Part shown: positions 15,465-23,634 of the stretch, piece after piece
Position numbering within the stretch: position 1 is the first letter of the stretch
How the letters are laid out: every line of letters starts with the position of its first letter
Assembly: GCF_947255105.1 (NCBI RefSeq)
Contig: NZ_CAMYFP010000003.1
Coordinates: forward strand, 62,001 to 126,000
DNA length: 64,000 nt
Direction: 5' to 3'
From: an uncultured Campylobacter sp.
GTDB lineage: Bacteria > Campylobacterota > Campylobacteria > Campylobacterales > Campylobacteraceae
The notes under the pieces: generated by a model
What the model was told of the DNA's origin: nothing
Seen by the model: the letters and a program-made list of their open reading frames with translations, nothing else
Databases searched by the model: none
Position numbers and translations under genes: made by a program

Positions 15465-18020
15465 ATGAGTGAGATTATGGATATAAGAAAAGAGTATTTA
15501 AACTTCTTTAAGAATAAAGGTCACAAAGTTATGCCAAGCGCCCCTTTGGTGCCAGATGACGCAACTTTGCTTTTTACAAATGCGGGAATGGTTCCTTTTA
15601 AAAACATCTTCACAGGAGAGGCGCCACGCCCTACTCCACCCATCTACACGAGCTGTCAAACTTGCATAAGAGCTGGCGGAAAACACAACGACTTAGACAA
15701 CGTTGGCTACACAGCAAGACACCATACATTTTTTGAGATGCTTGGCAATTTTAGCTTTGGAGAATATTTTAAAAAAGAGGTTATTGGCTATGCTTGGGAG
15801 TTTATCACTGAAGTTTTAAAACTTCCAAAAGATAGACTCTATGTTACAGTACATGAAAAAGATGATGAAGCCTACCAACTTTGGCAGCGACACATCGACA
15901 AAGAGCGTATCTACAAATTTGGCGACAAAGATAACTTTTGGGCGATGGGAGATACTGGACCTTGTGGACCATGTAGTGAGATTTTTTATGATCAAGGAAG
16001 TGAGCATTTTAATAGTCCTGAGGACTATATGGGCGGCGATGGCGATAGATTTTTGGAGATTTGGAATCTTGTTTTTATGCAGTATGAAAGATCCAAAGAT
16101 GGCAAACTAAGCCCTCTTCCAAAACCAAGTATCGATACAGGAATGGGGCTAGAAAGAGTAATGGCTATAAAAGAGGGCAAATTTAGCAACTATGATAGCT
16201 CGCTTTTTATGCCACTTATAAAAGAAGTTGAAAAAATTTGTGGCAAACCATACATTTATGAAGAAGGAGCAAGCTATAGAGTCATAAGCGATCATATTAG
16301 ATCAGCTGTCTTTTTGCTAGCTCAAGGCGTTGGGTTTGATAGAGAGGGCAGAGGCTATGTTTTGAGAAGAATTTTGCGTAGAGCATTAAGACATGGCTAT
16401 TTGCTTGGTATAAAAGAGCCATTTATGTATAAACTTGTAGATAAAGTAGTTGAGCTTATGGGTGGTCATTATCTCTATCTAAATGAGAGAGCAAGTTTTG
16501 TAAAAGAGCAAATTTTAGCTGAAGAGGAACGCTTTTTATCTACTATTGCCAATGGACTTGAGCTATTTAATGATGAACTTTCCAAAACAAAAGATGTCTT
16601 TAGCGCCAAAGTAGCTTTCAAACTATATGATACATATGGCTTTCCGCTTGATTTGACTGCTGATATGCTTAGAGAAAAAGGGCTTAGCGTAGATGAAGAT
16701 AAATTTAACGAGCTTATGCAAGAGCAAAAAGATAGAGCAAAAGCAAGCTGGAAAGGTAGCGGCGATAGAGCTATACATGGCGACTTTAAAGAACTTCTTA
16801 ATAAATTTGGAGCAAATCAATTTGTAGGTTATGATAGTTTAAAGACAAAGAGCCAAATTTTAGCACTGCTTGACGAAGAGTTTAAGAGAATAGATCAGAT
16901 AAAAAAAGGTGAGTCTGGTTGGGTTATGCTAGATAAAACACCATTTTATGCAACGAGTGGCGGCCAAAGCTCTGACTTTGGAAAAATAGAGGGCAAGGGC
17001 GATATAGATGATGTTATCAAGCATTTGGATATAAATTTAGCTCATATAAAGGCTGTGGCTGACTTAAATTTAGGCGAGAATGTTGTATCTATCGTTGATG
17101 AGAGTAGAAGAGATGAGATTGCCAAACATCACAGTGCAACTCACCTTTTACAATATGCTCTAAAACAGGTGCTTGGCGATGGCGTATCTCAAGCTGGCTC
17201 ACTTGTAGAGAGCAACAAGCTTAGATTTGATTTTACATTTAATAGAGCTTTAAAAGAGAGCGAACTTAACAGAATAGAAAAAATCGTAAATGAGATGATA
17301 TTTCAAGCCATAGAGTCAAAGTGCGAAGTATTGAACCTAAAAGAGGCAAAAGAAAGTGGCGCGATAGCTCTTTTTGGCGAAAAGTACAAAGACAAAGTAA
17401 GAGTGCAAACTATCGGAGAGAGCAAAGAGCTTTGTGGCGGAACTCATGTCAAAAACAGCTCTGCTATCGGCACATTTATCATCTTAAAAGAGGGCGGGAT
17501 AAGCGCTGGCGTAAGACGAATAGAGGCGATTTGCGGTAGAGCTGCACTAAAATATATAGATGATTTAAGAGCCAAATACAAAGATATAGAGCTAGCTCTA
17601 AAGGGCGAACCACTTCAAAGCATAGAGAAGCTAAAGGATGAATTAAGAAAAGCACACAATGAGATAAAAAATATCTCAATGGCAAAATCCTTAGTAGCAG
17701 ATGAAATTAAGGGGATAAAGGTTGTTGTTGATAGATTTAACGGAGATATCAAAACTAAAATAGACGAACTCAAAAACTCAAATGAGCGCATAGTTGTCTT
17801 TTTGCTAAACAGCAGCAATGACAAAATAGCCCTAGCACTTGGTGTCAAAAATGCACCGATAAAGGCTGGAGAGCTTATAAAAGAGATAGCTGCTATTTTA
17901 GGTGGAGGAGGCGGCGGTCGCGATGACTTTGCGACAGCTGGCGGAAAAGATCCATCAAAAATAGAAGAAGCGCTGAAATTTACAAAAAAAGCCATCAAAG
18001 AAAAGTTAAAAAATGTATGA
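15465..18020 (+). CDS. alaS: Alanyl-tRNA synthetase
   Basis: AlaRS charges tRNA-Ala. The 851-residue protein has the class II catalytic core from residue 1 (MDIRKEYLNFFKNKGH, then FTNAGMVPFKNIFTG). The editing domain has HHSATHLLQ and the zinc site CGGTHVKN, and the C-terminal C-Ala domain has a GGGGGGRDDFATAGG tract. The start used is ATG 15465, with AAGG upstream; a second ATG at 15477 gives the common MDIRKEY N-terminus and is also possible. A candidate -10 box TAAAAT lies about 50 bases upstream. The gene overlaps the next by eight bases. Confidence 0.97.
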   Translation: MSEIMDIRKEYLNFFKNKGHKVMPSAPLVPDDATLLFTNAGMVPFKNIFTGEAPRPTPPIYTSCQTCIRAGGKHNDLDNVGYTARHHTFFEMLGNFSFGEYFKKEVIGYAWEFITEVLKLPKDRLYVTVHEKDDEAYQLWQRHIDKERIYKFGDKDNFWAMGDTGPCGPCSEIFYDQGSEHFNSPEDYMGGDGDRFLEIWNLVFMQYERSKDGKLSPLPKPSIDTGMGLERVMAIKEGKFSNYDSSLFMPLIKEVEKICGKPYIYEEGASYRVISDHIRSAVFLLAQGVGFDREGRGYVLRRILRRALRHGYLLGIKEPFMYKLVDKVVELMGGHYLYLNERASFVKEQILAEEERFLSTIANGLELFNDELSKTKDVFSAKVAFKLYDTYGFPLDLTADMLREKGLSVDEDKFNELMQEQKDRAKASWKGSGDRAIHGDFKELLNKFGANQFVGYDSLKTKSQILALLDEEFKRIDQIKKGESGWVMLDKTPFYATSGGQSSDFGKIEGKGDIDDVIKHLDINLAHIKAVADLNLGENVVSIVDESRRDEIAKHHSATHLLQYALKQVLGDGVSQAGSLVESNKLRFDFTFNRALKESELNRIEKIVNEMIFQAIESKCEVLNLKEAKESGAIALFGEKYKDKVRVQTIGESKELCGGTHVKNSSAIGTFIILKEGGISAGVRRIEAICGRAALKYIDDLRAKYKDIELALKGEPLQSIEKLKDELRKAHNEIKNISMAKSLVADEIKGIKVVVDRFNGDIKTKIDELKNSNERIVVFLLNSSNDKIALALGVKNAPIKAGELIKEIAAILGGGGGGRDDFATAGGKDPSKIEEALKFTKKAIKEKLKNV

Positions 18021-18504
18021 GGTCAATAGTGCTTTTGCAAGAGTAGAGCAAATACTTCCATTTTTTCATATTTTATCCATCTCAGCAATCATCGCTTTGC
18101 AAACTAGCGTGGTTGCTATTGTGATATTTTTTATGAAAAGCTCGCAAGATAAGAGAAATTTAAAGTTTCTACTTTTTTCTCTAAATTTATTCTTCTTCTT
18201 GTTTATTTTGCTTCTGGCACTTATTGTAACAATTGGCTATCTACTTCTAGATAGCAATAACATCAAATTTGCAGATCCTATGGTAGAAGAGATTATAAAC
18301 ACCAAAATCGTTCTGATACTTTTTATACTTTTTAACCATTTTTACATCTTTTACCGCATGAAAGAGCTTAAAAAATCAATCCTAAAAGATGATAATGAAG
18401 CCATGATGGAGCATTTAGTCATCATTGCTAAATACTTCTTACCTCTAAATATCGCCCTTTTTGCCATAGGTATCTATCTTGGCGTAGCTTTGAAGGTCAT
18501 ATAG
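18013..18504 (+). CDS. Four-helix inner-membrane protein of unknown function
   Basis: The 163-residue product has about four hydrophobic helices: HILSISAIIALQTSVVAIVI, a long FLLFSLNLFFFLFILLLALI segment, IVLILFILFNHFYIFY, and a C-terminal LPLNIALFAIGIYLGVALKV. No motif is recognised. It is embedded in an operon, overlapping alaS by eight bases and maf by one base (TAGTG). The tight packing shows it is a real gene. As I recall C. jejuni has alaS next to maf without such a gene. The layout is loosely like CopD/DUF2214-type small membrane proteins, but I would not assign it. Confidence 0.7.
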   Translation: MYEVNSAFARVEQILPFFHILSISAIIALQTSVVAIVIFFMKSSQDKRNLKFLLFSLNLFFFLFILLLALIVTIGYLLLDSNNIKFADPMVEEIINTKIVLILFILFNHFYIFYRMKELKKSILKDDNEAMMEHLVIIAKYFLPLNIALFAIGIYLGVALKVI

Positions 18505-19052
18505 TGATAAATTTAGTCTCAACTTCGCCAACTAGAGCCAAACTTCTAAAAGAGAGCGGCTTTTATTTTAAACAGATTAAATTTGACTTTAACGAAATTG
18601 ATATAAGAGAAACACCGCCATATCTAAAGCCCTATAAGATAGCCATGCAAAAACAGCACCAATATAGACAATTTGACAAAAAGAGCCAAAATTTACTCTT
18701 TGCCGATACTCTTGTTTTGGTAGGCGACATTGTCCTAAAAAAGCCAAAAGATGAGATAGAGGCAACAAAAATGCTCTCTTTGCAAAGTGGCAACAAAGTA
18801 AGCATATCTACCGCTATGATATTTTTGGGAAAAGAGCTAAATTTTTGGAATTTGAGCCTTACAACATATGAGTTTTACAAATTTGACCAAGATGAACTTC
18901 ACAACTACATCACATCTGGCGGATACAAAGGCAAGGCGGGCGGAATGAGTATAGAGGGATTTAACAAAAAATATATCAAGTCTCAAAGTGGCAACACTAG
19001 CACAGCCATGGGACTAAATATCGAGATTCTTAGGAGATATCTATGTTTGTGA
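18504..19052 (+). CDS. maf: Maf-family nucleotide pyrophosphatase
   Basis: Maf proteins hydrolyse non-canonical nucleoside triphosphates and have been linked to septum control. The N-terminus LVSTSPTRAKLLKESG fits the conserved SxSPRR loop, though here it reads STSPTR. LLFADTLVLV matches the VVAADTVV metal-site segment. Length is 182 residues. It starts with GTG at 18504, overlapping the previous stop by one base, and runs ten bases into the next gene. The order alaS-maf-pbpA matches C. jejuni. Confidence 0.88.
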   Translation: MINLVSTSPTRAKLLKESGFYFKQIKFDFNEIDIRETPPYLKPYKIAMQKQHQYRQFDKKSQNLLFADTLVLVGDIVLKKPKDEIEATKMLSLQSGNKVSISTAMIFLGKELNFWNLSLTTYEFYKFDQDELHNYITSGGYKGKAGGMSIEGFNKKYIKSQSGNTSTAMGLNIEILRRYLCL

Positions 19053-20998
19053 GATTTTTCTTTGGGCTTATAACTTTGGGAGTTGTTGCTGCCTTTACAA
19101 TCATATTTTATTTTTATAGGAGTATTCAGGTTGATTTTGACAGTATCATAGAGTATAAGCCTGCCCTAACTACTAGAATATACGATATAAATGGTGATCT
19201 TATTGCAAATGTTTTTGATGAAGAAAACCGCCTCTATGTAAAATATGACGATATTCCAGGAAGGATCATAGAGGCATTGGTCGCCATTGAAGATACCAGT
19301 TTTTTTGAACATGGTGGCGTTAATTATGAGGCGATTTTTAGAGCGCTTATCAAAGATATAAAGGCTATGAAGTTAGTAGAGGGTGCTTCTACCATCACAC
19401 AGCAACTTGTTAAAAATATGCTACTTAGCAGCGAAAAGAAGATTGAGCGAAAGATAAAGGAGATTTTGATCTCTATCAAGATTGAAGACTATCTTAGCAA
19501 AGAGCAAATTTTAGAGAGATATTTAAATGAAATTTACTTAGGACATGGCTATTTTGGCATAAAAACAGCAGCAAAAGGCTACTTTAGAAAGAGTCTTGAT
19601 GAGCTTACTCTAAAGGAGATGGCTATCCTTGTAGGTCTTCCAAAAGCCCCTAGTAGCTACGATCCAACTAGATATCTAGAACTCTCACTTGCAAGGGCAA
19701 ATAGTGTAGTTCAAAGGATGTATAATCTTGGCTGGATAACCAAAAGCGAATACATAAGCGCTACAAAAGAGGTCCCAAAGGTCTATGATGACACACTTAC
19801 TCAAAACAGAGCGCCATATGTAGTAGATGAAGTTATGAAAGAGGCTAGAAGATATCTAAAAGAGATAGACAAATCGGGCTATGAAATTTATACTAGCGTT
19901 GATTTAAAGGTCCAAGAGATAGCAAGAGAGGCGCTAGTTTTTGGATATAACGAGATTTTGAAGCGAGATAGTGAGGCAAATGCAAGTGTTGTAAATGGCG
20001 CAATAGTTGTCATCAATCCGTTAAATGGCGATATATTGGCTATTGTTGGTGGAGTCGATTATGCAAAAAGCAACTTCAACCGCGCAACACAGAGCAAAAG
20101 ACAGCCAGGCTCTAGCTTTAAGCCATTTATCTACGAATATGCCATAGATAGCGGACTTTCGCCAACTAGTGAAGTGGCCGATATTGCAAAGACATTTGAC
20201 GAGGGAGCTCAAAATGAGTGGAACCCACAAAACTACGGAAGAAGATATGATGGCTACATCACTATGAAAGAGGCACTTAGAAGATCTAGAAACTTAGCAA
20301 CAGTCAATCTTATGAACCAACTTGGTGTCAATAATGTCGTAAAAAGACTTCAAGATATGGGCTTTAAAGATATCCCAAGCGATCTCTCAGTGGCACTTGG
20401 AAGTTTTGGAATATCGCCTTTGGAATACTCTAAGTTTTACTCAGTTTTTGCAGGTGGCGGAGTGATGACTACACCTAAATTTATAAAACAAGCCATCTCA
20501 AAAGATGATACAGTCTATCTTTTTGAATCTGAATCCAAAACCATAACCACACCTGAGCAAAACTACCTAATGATTGATATGATGAGAGATGTGGTAAATA
20601 ACGGAACAGGGCGAAGAGCAAAAGTCCCAGAGATAGAGGTCGCTGGCAAAACTGGAACCTCAAATAACAGCGTAGATGCTTGGTTTTGTGGCTACACGCC
20701 TGAGCTTTTGGTAATTGTGTGGTATGGCAACGACAACTACAAGCCAATGCGAAATGTAGAGGGCGGCGCTAGAACAGCAGCACCTGTTTTTGCTAAATTT
20801 TTAAACAGCTATTTAGCTCTTTTTCCAGGAACAAAGAGAACCTTTAGCTTGCCAAATGGCGTCTATGTAAAAGAGTATGATGATGGCAAAAAAGAGTTTT
20901 ATACAGATCGCTCGCCTCTGCCTGTAAAGACCATCTATGACTATCAACAAGACGACAGCAACGAACAGCCAAGCTACAATGACAAAATACTCTTTTAG
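19043..20998 (+). CDS. pbpA: Class A penicillin-binding protein (PBP1A)
   Basis: This bifunctional enzyme polymerises and cross-links peptidoglycan. An N-terminal anchor (FFGLITLGVVAAFTIIFYFY) is followed by a GT51 glycosyltransferase domain with EDTSFFEHGGV, EGASTITQQLVKN and RKIKEI motifs. The transpeptidase domain has SSFK, SRN and KTGTS, all intact. Length is 651 residues, normal for epsilonproteobacterial PBP1A. The ATG at 19043 overlaps maf. It is the last gene of the alaS operon; a repeat-filled spacer follows. Confidence 0.95.
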   Translation: MFVRFFFGLITLGVVAAFTIIFYFYRSIQVDFDSIIEYKPALTTRIYDINGDLIANVFDEENRLYVKYDDIPGRIIEALVAIEDTSFFEHGGVNYEAIFRALIKDIKAMKLVEGASTITQQLVKNMLLSSEKKIERKIKEILISIKIEDYLSKEQILERYLNEIYLGHGYFGIKTAAKGYFRKSLDELTLKEMAILVGLPKAPSSYDPTRYLELSLARANSVVQRMYNLGWITKSEYISATKEVPKVYDDTLTQNRAPYVVDEVMKEARRYLKEIDKSGYEIYTSVDLKVQEIAREALVFGYNEILKRDSEANASVVNGAIVVINPLNGDILAIVGGVDYAKSNFNRATQSKRQPGSSFKPFIYEYAIDSGLSPTSEVADIAKTFDEGAQNEWNPQNYGRRYDGYITMKEALRRSRNLATVNLMNQLGVNNVVKRLQDMGFKDIPSDLSVALGSFGISPLEYSKFYSVFAGGGVMTTPKFIKQAISKDDTVYLFESESKTITTPEQNYLMIDMMRDVVNNGTGRRAKVPEIEVAGKTGTSNNSVDAWFCGYTPELLVIVWYGNDNYKPMRNVEGGARTAAPVFAKFLNSYLALFPGTKRTFSLPNGVYVKEYDDGKKEFYTDRSPLPVKTIYDYQQDDSNEQPSYNDKILF

Positions 20999-21165
20999 GA
21001 CTCTAAATTTATAAGAGCTTAGGGCTAAATTTAGCTTTTGAAAGTGCAATCAATAAGCACTTTAAAGTTAAAATAAACAGCTGAAATTTAGACTTAACTA
21101 CCATTTTAAAAGGTTTAAATTTCAAATTAATAGCCATAAAGTCTACAATAAAATAAAAAACTAAA
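20999..21165. repeat. Long imperfect direct repeat, copy 1
   Basis: This copy pairs with 21212-21395 at an offset of about 212 bases. Shared stretches include CTAAATTTAGCTTTT, AAGTGCAATCAATAAGC and AAAGTTAAAATAAACAGCTG. An internal inverted pair TGAAATTTA/TAAATTTCA (about 21082-21090 and 21115-21123) could form a stem. It has no open frame. It could be a duplicated small mobile or RNA-type element, or the remains of a tandem duplication. Confidence 0.75.
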
Positions 21166-21211
21166 TTTAAAAAACCTACTAAATAAAGAGTTAAAATTTA
21201 ACCATTTTAAA

Positions 21212-21395
21212 AACTCTCAACTTATAGGAGTTTAGAGGCTAAATTTAGCTTTTAAAAGTGCAATCAATAAGCGCCTCAAAGTTAAAATAAACAGCTGAAA
21301 TTTAAACTTAACTGCCATTTTAAAAACTCTAAATTTGAATGTTAAAAGGCTTAAATTTCAACTCAATAACCACAAAATCTACAATAAACAAAAGA
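21212..21395. repeat. Long imperfect direct repeat, copy 2
   Basis: This is the second copy of the element at 20999-21165. The shared words are in the same order, with about 25 extra bases inserted in the middle (around ACTCTAAATTTGAATG). The inverted pair is kept and one base longer (TGAAATTTAA/TTAAATTTCA). Conservation of the pair while other bases have changed suggests that the folded form, rather than a protein, was maintained. The spacer between the copies and up to 21461 contains nothing else recognisable. Confidence 0.75.
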
Positions 21396-21461
21396 AGTCA
21401 AATTTGAGTTAAATAGCTCAAAATAGAAAAGATTGGATTAAAATGTGTGGTAAAGGGGTAA

Positions 21462-21491
21462 AAAGATCTCTAGAACTCTAGCGATCTTTTA
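21462..21491 (-). terminator. Terminator of the rpsP-rplS operon
   Basis: AAAAGATC and GATCTTTT form an eight-base outer stem, extended past one mismatch by CTAG pairs, giving a long near-perfect palindrome 12 bases after the rplS stop. A-rich and T-rich ends allow action on both strands. Confidence 0.8.
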
Positions 21492-21502
21492 AATTTGTAG
21501 AA

Positions 21503-21859
21503 TTATTTTTTAAGCTCTCTAATCTTAGCAGCCTTACCTCTTCTATCTCTTAGATAAAATAGTTTTGCTCTTCTAACTCTTCCATGTCTTAAGACTGTTA
21601 TCTCTTCGATACTCTCACTATATAGTGGGAAAATTCTCTCAACGCCTACGTTGTTTGCACCTATTTTTCTAACGATAAAGGTCTCGCCTACGCCAGTTCC
21701 ACGTCTTGCTATACAGATACCTTCAAAGTTTTGAATTCTGCTCTTATCGCCTTCGCGTATATGTATAGAAACTCTTATAGTATCGCCTGCGCGAAACTGA
21801 GGAACCTCTTTTTTGGCAATCTGCTCTTGCTCAAATGTCTCAATAAATTTATTTCTCAT
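21503..21859 (-). CDS. rplS: 50S ribosomal protein L19
   Basis: L19 sits at the interface of the two ribosomal subunits. The 118-residue sequence has the family core FRAGDTIRVSIHIREGDKSRIQ and the C-terminal RVRRAKLFYLRDRRGKAAKI. It is the last gene of the operon rpsP-khpA-rimM-trmD-rplS, overlapping trmD by four bases (ATGA), and is followed by a strong terminator. Confidence 0.98.
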   Translation of the reverse strand: MRNKFIETFEQEQIAKKEVPQFRAGDTIRVSIHIREGDKSRIQNFEGICIARRGTGVGETFIVRKIGANNVGVERIFPLYSESIEEITVLRHGRVRRAKLFYLRDRRGKAAKIRELKK

Positions 21860-22548
21860 AATTTTCCTTTTATGTTGGCGATATTTGCTAAATCGGGACG
21901 GTAATAGCTAGTCTTTAAGCTCGCCATTTGATTTTTTAAAGCTTGTATTTTACCATGATTACCCTTTAACAATTCTGAAGGCAACGGGTTATCATTAAAA
22001 ATAGTTGGCTTTACAAAAGATGGTGCCTCTAAAAGAAGCTCTTCAAAACTCTCCTCTTTCAAGGACTCTTCATTGCCAAGAACACCTTTGATATTTCTAC
22101 AGATTGCATCGCTCATACAAAGCGCCCCAAGCTCTCCGCCAGTGATGATAAAATCCCCTATAGAAAAAAGTTCATCAACACACTGCTCAACAATTCGCTC
22201 ATCAATCCCCTCATATCTTCCACAAACAAAACAAATATGCTCCTTTTTAGCAAGTCTTTTTGCATCATTTTGTCTAAATGGCTTGCCTGCTGGAGTTGGA
22301 CAGATAATGTAAGCGCCCTGCTCTTTGCATCTTTTTATAGCCTCATAAAGCGGTTCTGGCTTCATCAAAAGTCCCGCACCGCCACCAACCATATAGTCAT
22401 CGACTTTTTTATGTCTATCTTTTGAAAAGTCTCTAGGATTGATAAACTTAGTTGTGAAAAGTCCGCTATCTAGCGCTCTTTTTAGGATTGAGTCCCTAAA
22501 ATAAAACTCAACCAAAGAGCTAAAAAGCGTAATGTAACTAATGGTCAT
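21856..22548 (-). CDS. trmD: tRNA (guanine-N1)-methyltransferase TrmD
   Basis: TrmD methylates G37 of tRNAs reading CNN codons, which prevents frameshifting. The knotted SPOUT fold signatures are present: DYMVGGGAGLLMKPEPL and later GRYEGIDERIVEQCVDELFSIGDFIITGGELG. Length is 230 residues. It overlaps rimM and rplS by four bases each. Confidence 0.97.
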   Translation of the reverse strand: MTISYITLFSSLVEFYFRDSILKRALDSGLFTTKFINPRDFSKDRHKKVDDYMVGGGAGLLMKPEPLYEAIKRCKEQGAYIICPTPAGKPFRQNDAKRLAKKEHICFVCGRYEGIDERIVEQCVDELFSIGDFIITGGELGALCMSDAICRNIKGVLGNEESLKEESFEELLLEAPSFVKPTIFNDNPLPSELLKGNHGKIQALKNQMASLKTSYYRPDLANIANIKGKL

Positions 22549-23072
22549 AAACTCTTTAGAAGATCAAGTGAATTTTTGACTCTGATCTCTTCTCTCTCCA
22601 AACTAACACCAACAACAAAACGTTTGGTATATGGGATAAAAAACTCTTTTTTAAGACCGCTTTTAACTAAGGCGCTATCTGTTTTTACTAAAAGCAGCTC
22701 ATTTGCCCCGCCATCAGCAATCTCATCAACAACACCAAGCAAAAGCGACTCTTCAAAGACTTTAAGCCCGATGATATCAAAGTAAAAGTATTGATTTTGC
22801 TCTAATTTACAGTTTTTTTTGGTCTCTTCGATAGTTTGATAAATTTTTCTATTTACAAGCTCTTTGGCTAAATTTATCTCTTCATATCCCTTAAAAATAG
22901 CAGTTAAATTTCCATCATTAAAAGCAGCAATCTCCAAAACTCTATCATCATCTAAGATAAACTTGGCGCCACTTTTAAACTGCTCTGGAAAATCACTTAC
23001 TATGTGAATTTTTAAAGCCCCTTTAAGCCCTACTGTTTTGCCAATAGTTGCCACCAAAAGGAGCTCATCCAT
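22545..23072 (-). CDS. rimM: 16S rRNA processing protein RimM
   Basis: RimM helps mature the 30S head by binding S19. The N-terminal domain begins LLVATIGKTVGLKGALKI, the family start, and the C-terminal PRC-barrel includes FYFDIIGLKVFEE and EFFIPYTKRFV. I place the start at the ATG 23072, which overlaps the khpA stop as TGATG and has a GAGGAG site. A GTG three bases earlier is possible. The product is 175 residues. Confidence 0.93.
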   Translation of the reverse strand: MDELLLVATIGKTVGLKGALKIHIVSDFPEQFKSGAKFILDDDRVLEIAAFNDGNLTAIFKGYEEINLAKELVNRKIYQTIEETKKNCKLEQNQYFYFDIIGLKVFEESLLLGVVDEIADGGANELLLVKTDSALVKSGLKKEFFIPYTKRFVVGVSLEREEIRVKNSLDLLKSL

Positions 23073-23320
23073 CACATCTCCTCGATAGGTTTAACTGTAA
23101 TTCTATAAGAAGTTGGACTTTTGGCTTTGCAACCAAGCAAGACGGTTTTTATAGCATTTATCATTCTACCGCCTCTTCCTATGAGCTTTCTAGTATCAGA
23201 TTTGTCGGCATAGATGATAATCTCTACAAAATTCTCATCTGCTTCTTCTTTTTTGACCTCTATCTTGTCTGGTTTGCTAGCAAGCAATAGAGCATATTGC
23301 TTTAAAAATTCTTCTACCAT
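23072..23320 (-). CDS. khpA: KH-domain RNA-binding protein KhpA
   Basis: This is an 82-residue single-KH-domain protein. The KH loop is KLIGRGGRMINAIKTVL, with the GxxG element at GRGG. KhpA family members bind RNA broadly, and in Firmicutes they partner with KhpB in cell elongation. The position between rpsP and rimM is conserved across many bacteria and identical in C. jejuni. Confidence 0.92.
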   Translation of the reverse strand: MVEEFLKQYALLLASKPDKIEVKKEEADENFVEIIIYADKSDTRKLIGRGGRMINAIKTVLLGCKAKSPTSYRITVKPIEEM

Positions 23321-23322
23321 TT

Positions 23323-23556
23323 TTATGCGTTTGCTGTTATTCGTGCAACACGATCGCTAAGTTTTGCACCAACGCTCTTCCAATACTGAAGTCTCTCCTG
23401 ATCAAATTTAACAACTTCAGGGTTGGTTATTGGATTATAGTAACCAATAGCCTCGATATAACCACTATCTCTTCTTTTTCTACTATCTGTTACAACAATA
23501 CGATAAAAAGGTCTCTTTTTGCGACCTACTCTAGTTAGCCTTACAACTGTTGCCAT
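23323..23556 (-). CDS. rpsP: 30S ribosomal protein S16
   Basis: S16 is a small-subunit assembly protein. The N-terminus VVRLTRVGRKKRPFYRIVVTD is diagnostic and the GYYNPITNP segment follows. Length is 77 residues. It is the first gene of its operon after the ffh terminator, with an AAAGGAGAG ribosome site and a possible -10 box TATAAA about 30 bases upstream of the start. Confidence 0.98.
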   Translation of the reverse strand: MATVVRLTRVGRKKRPFYRIVVTDSRKRRDSGYIEAIGYYNPITNPEVVKFDQERLQYWKSVGAKLSDRVARITANA

Positions 23557-23610
23557 CTGCTCTCTCCTTTAAATTTATTAAGACTTTTTTATAGACATCT
23601 TTTGCCCATA

Positions 23611-23634
23611 AAAAAATCCTAGAACTATCTAGGA
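23611..23634 (-). terminator. Intrinsic terminator overlapping the end of ffh
   Basis: On the minus strand TCCTAGA-TAGT-TCTAGGA is followed directly by a run of Ts. The ffh stop codon TAG lies in the loop, so the upstream arm is the last coding sequence of ffh. It should uncouple ffh from the ribosomal-protein operon or make read-through depend on translation to the stop. Confidence 0.75.

Noticed and set aside
17615..17998. Minus-strand 127-codon frame inside alaS
   Set aside because: It is the antisense of a well-conserved alaS domain and has no motif of its own.
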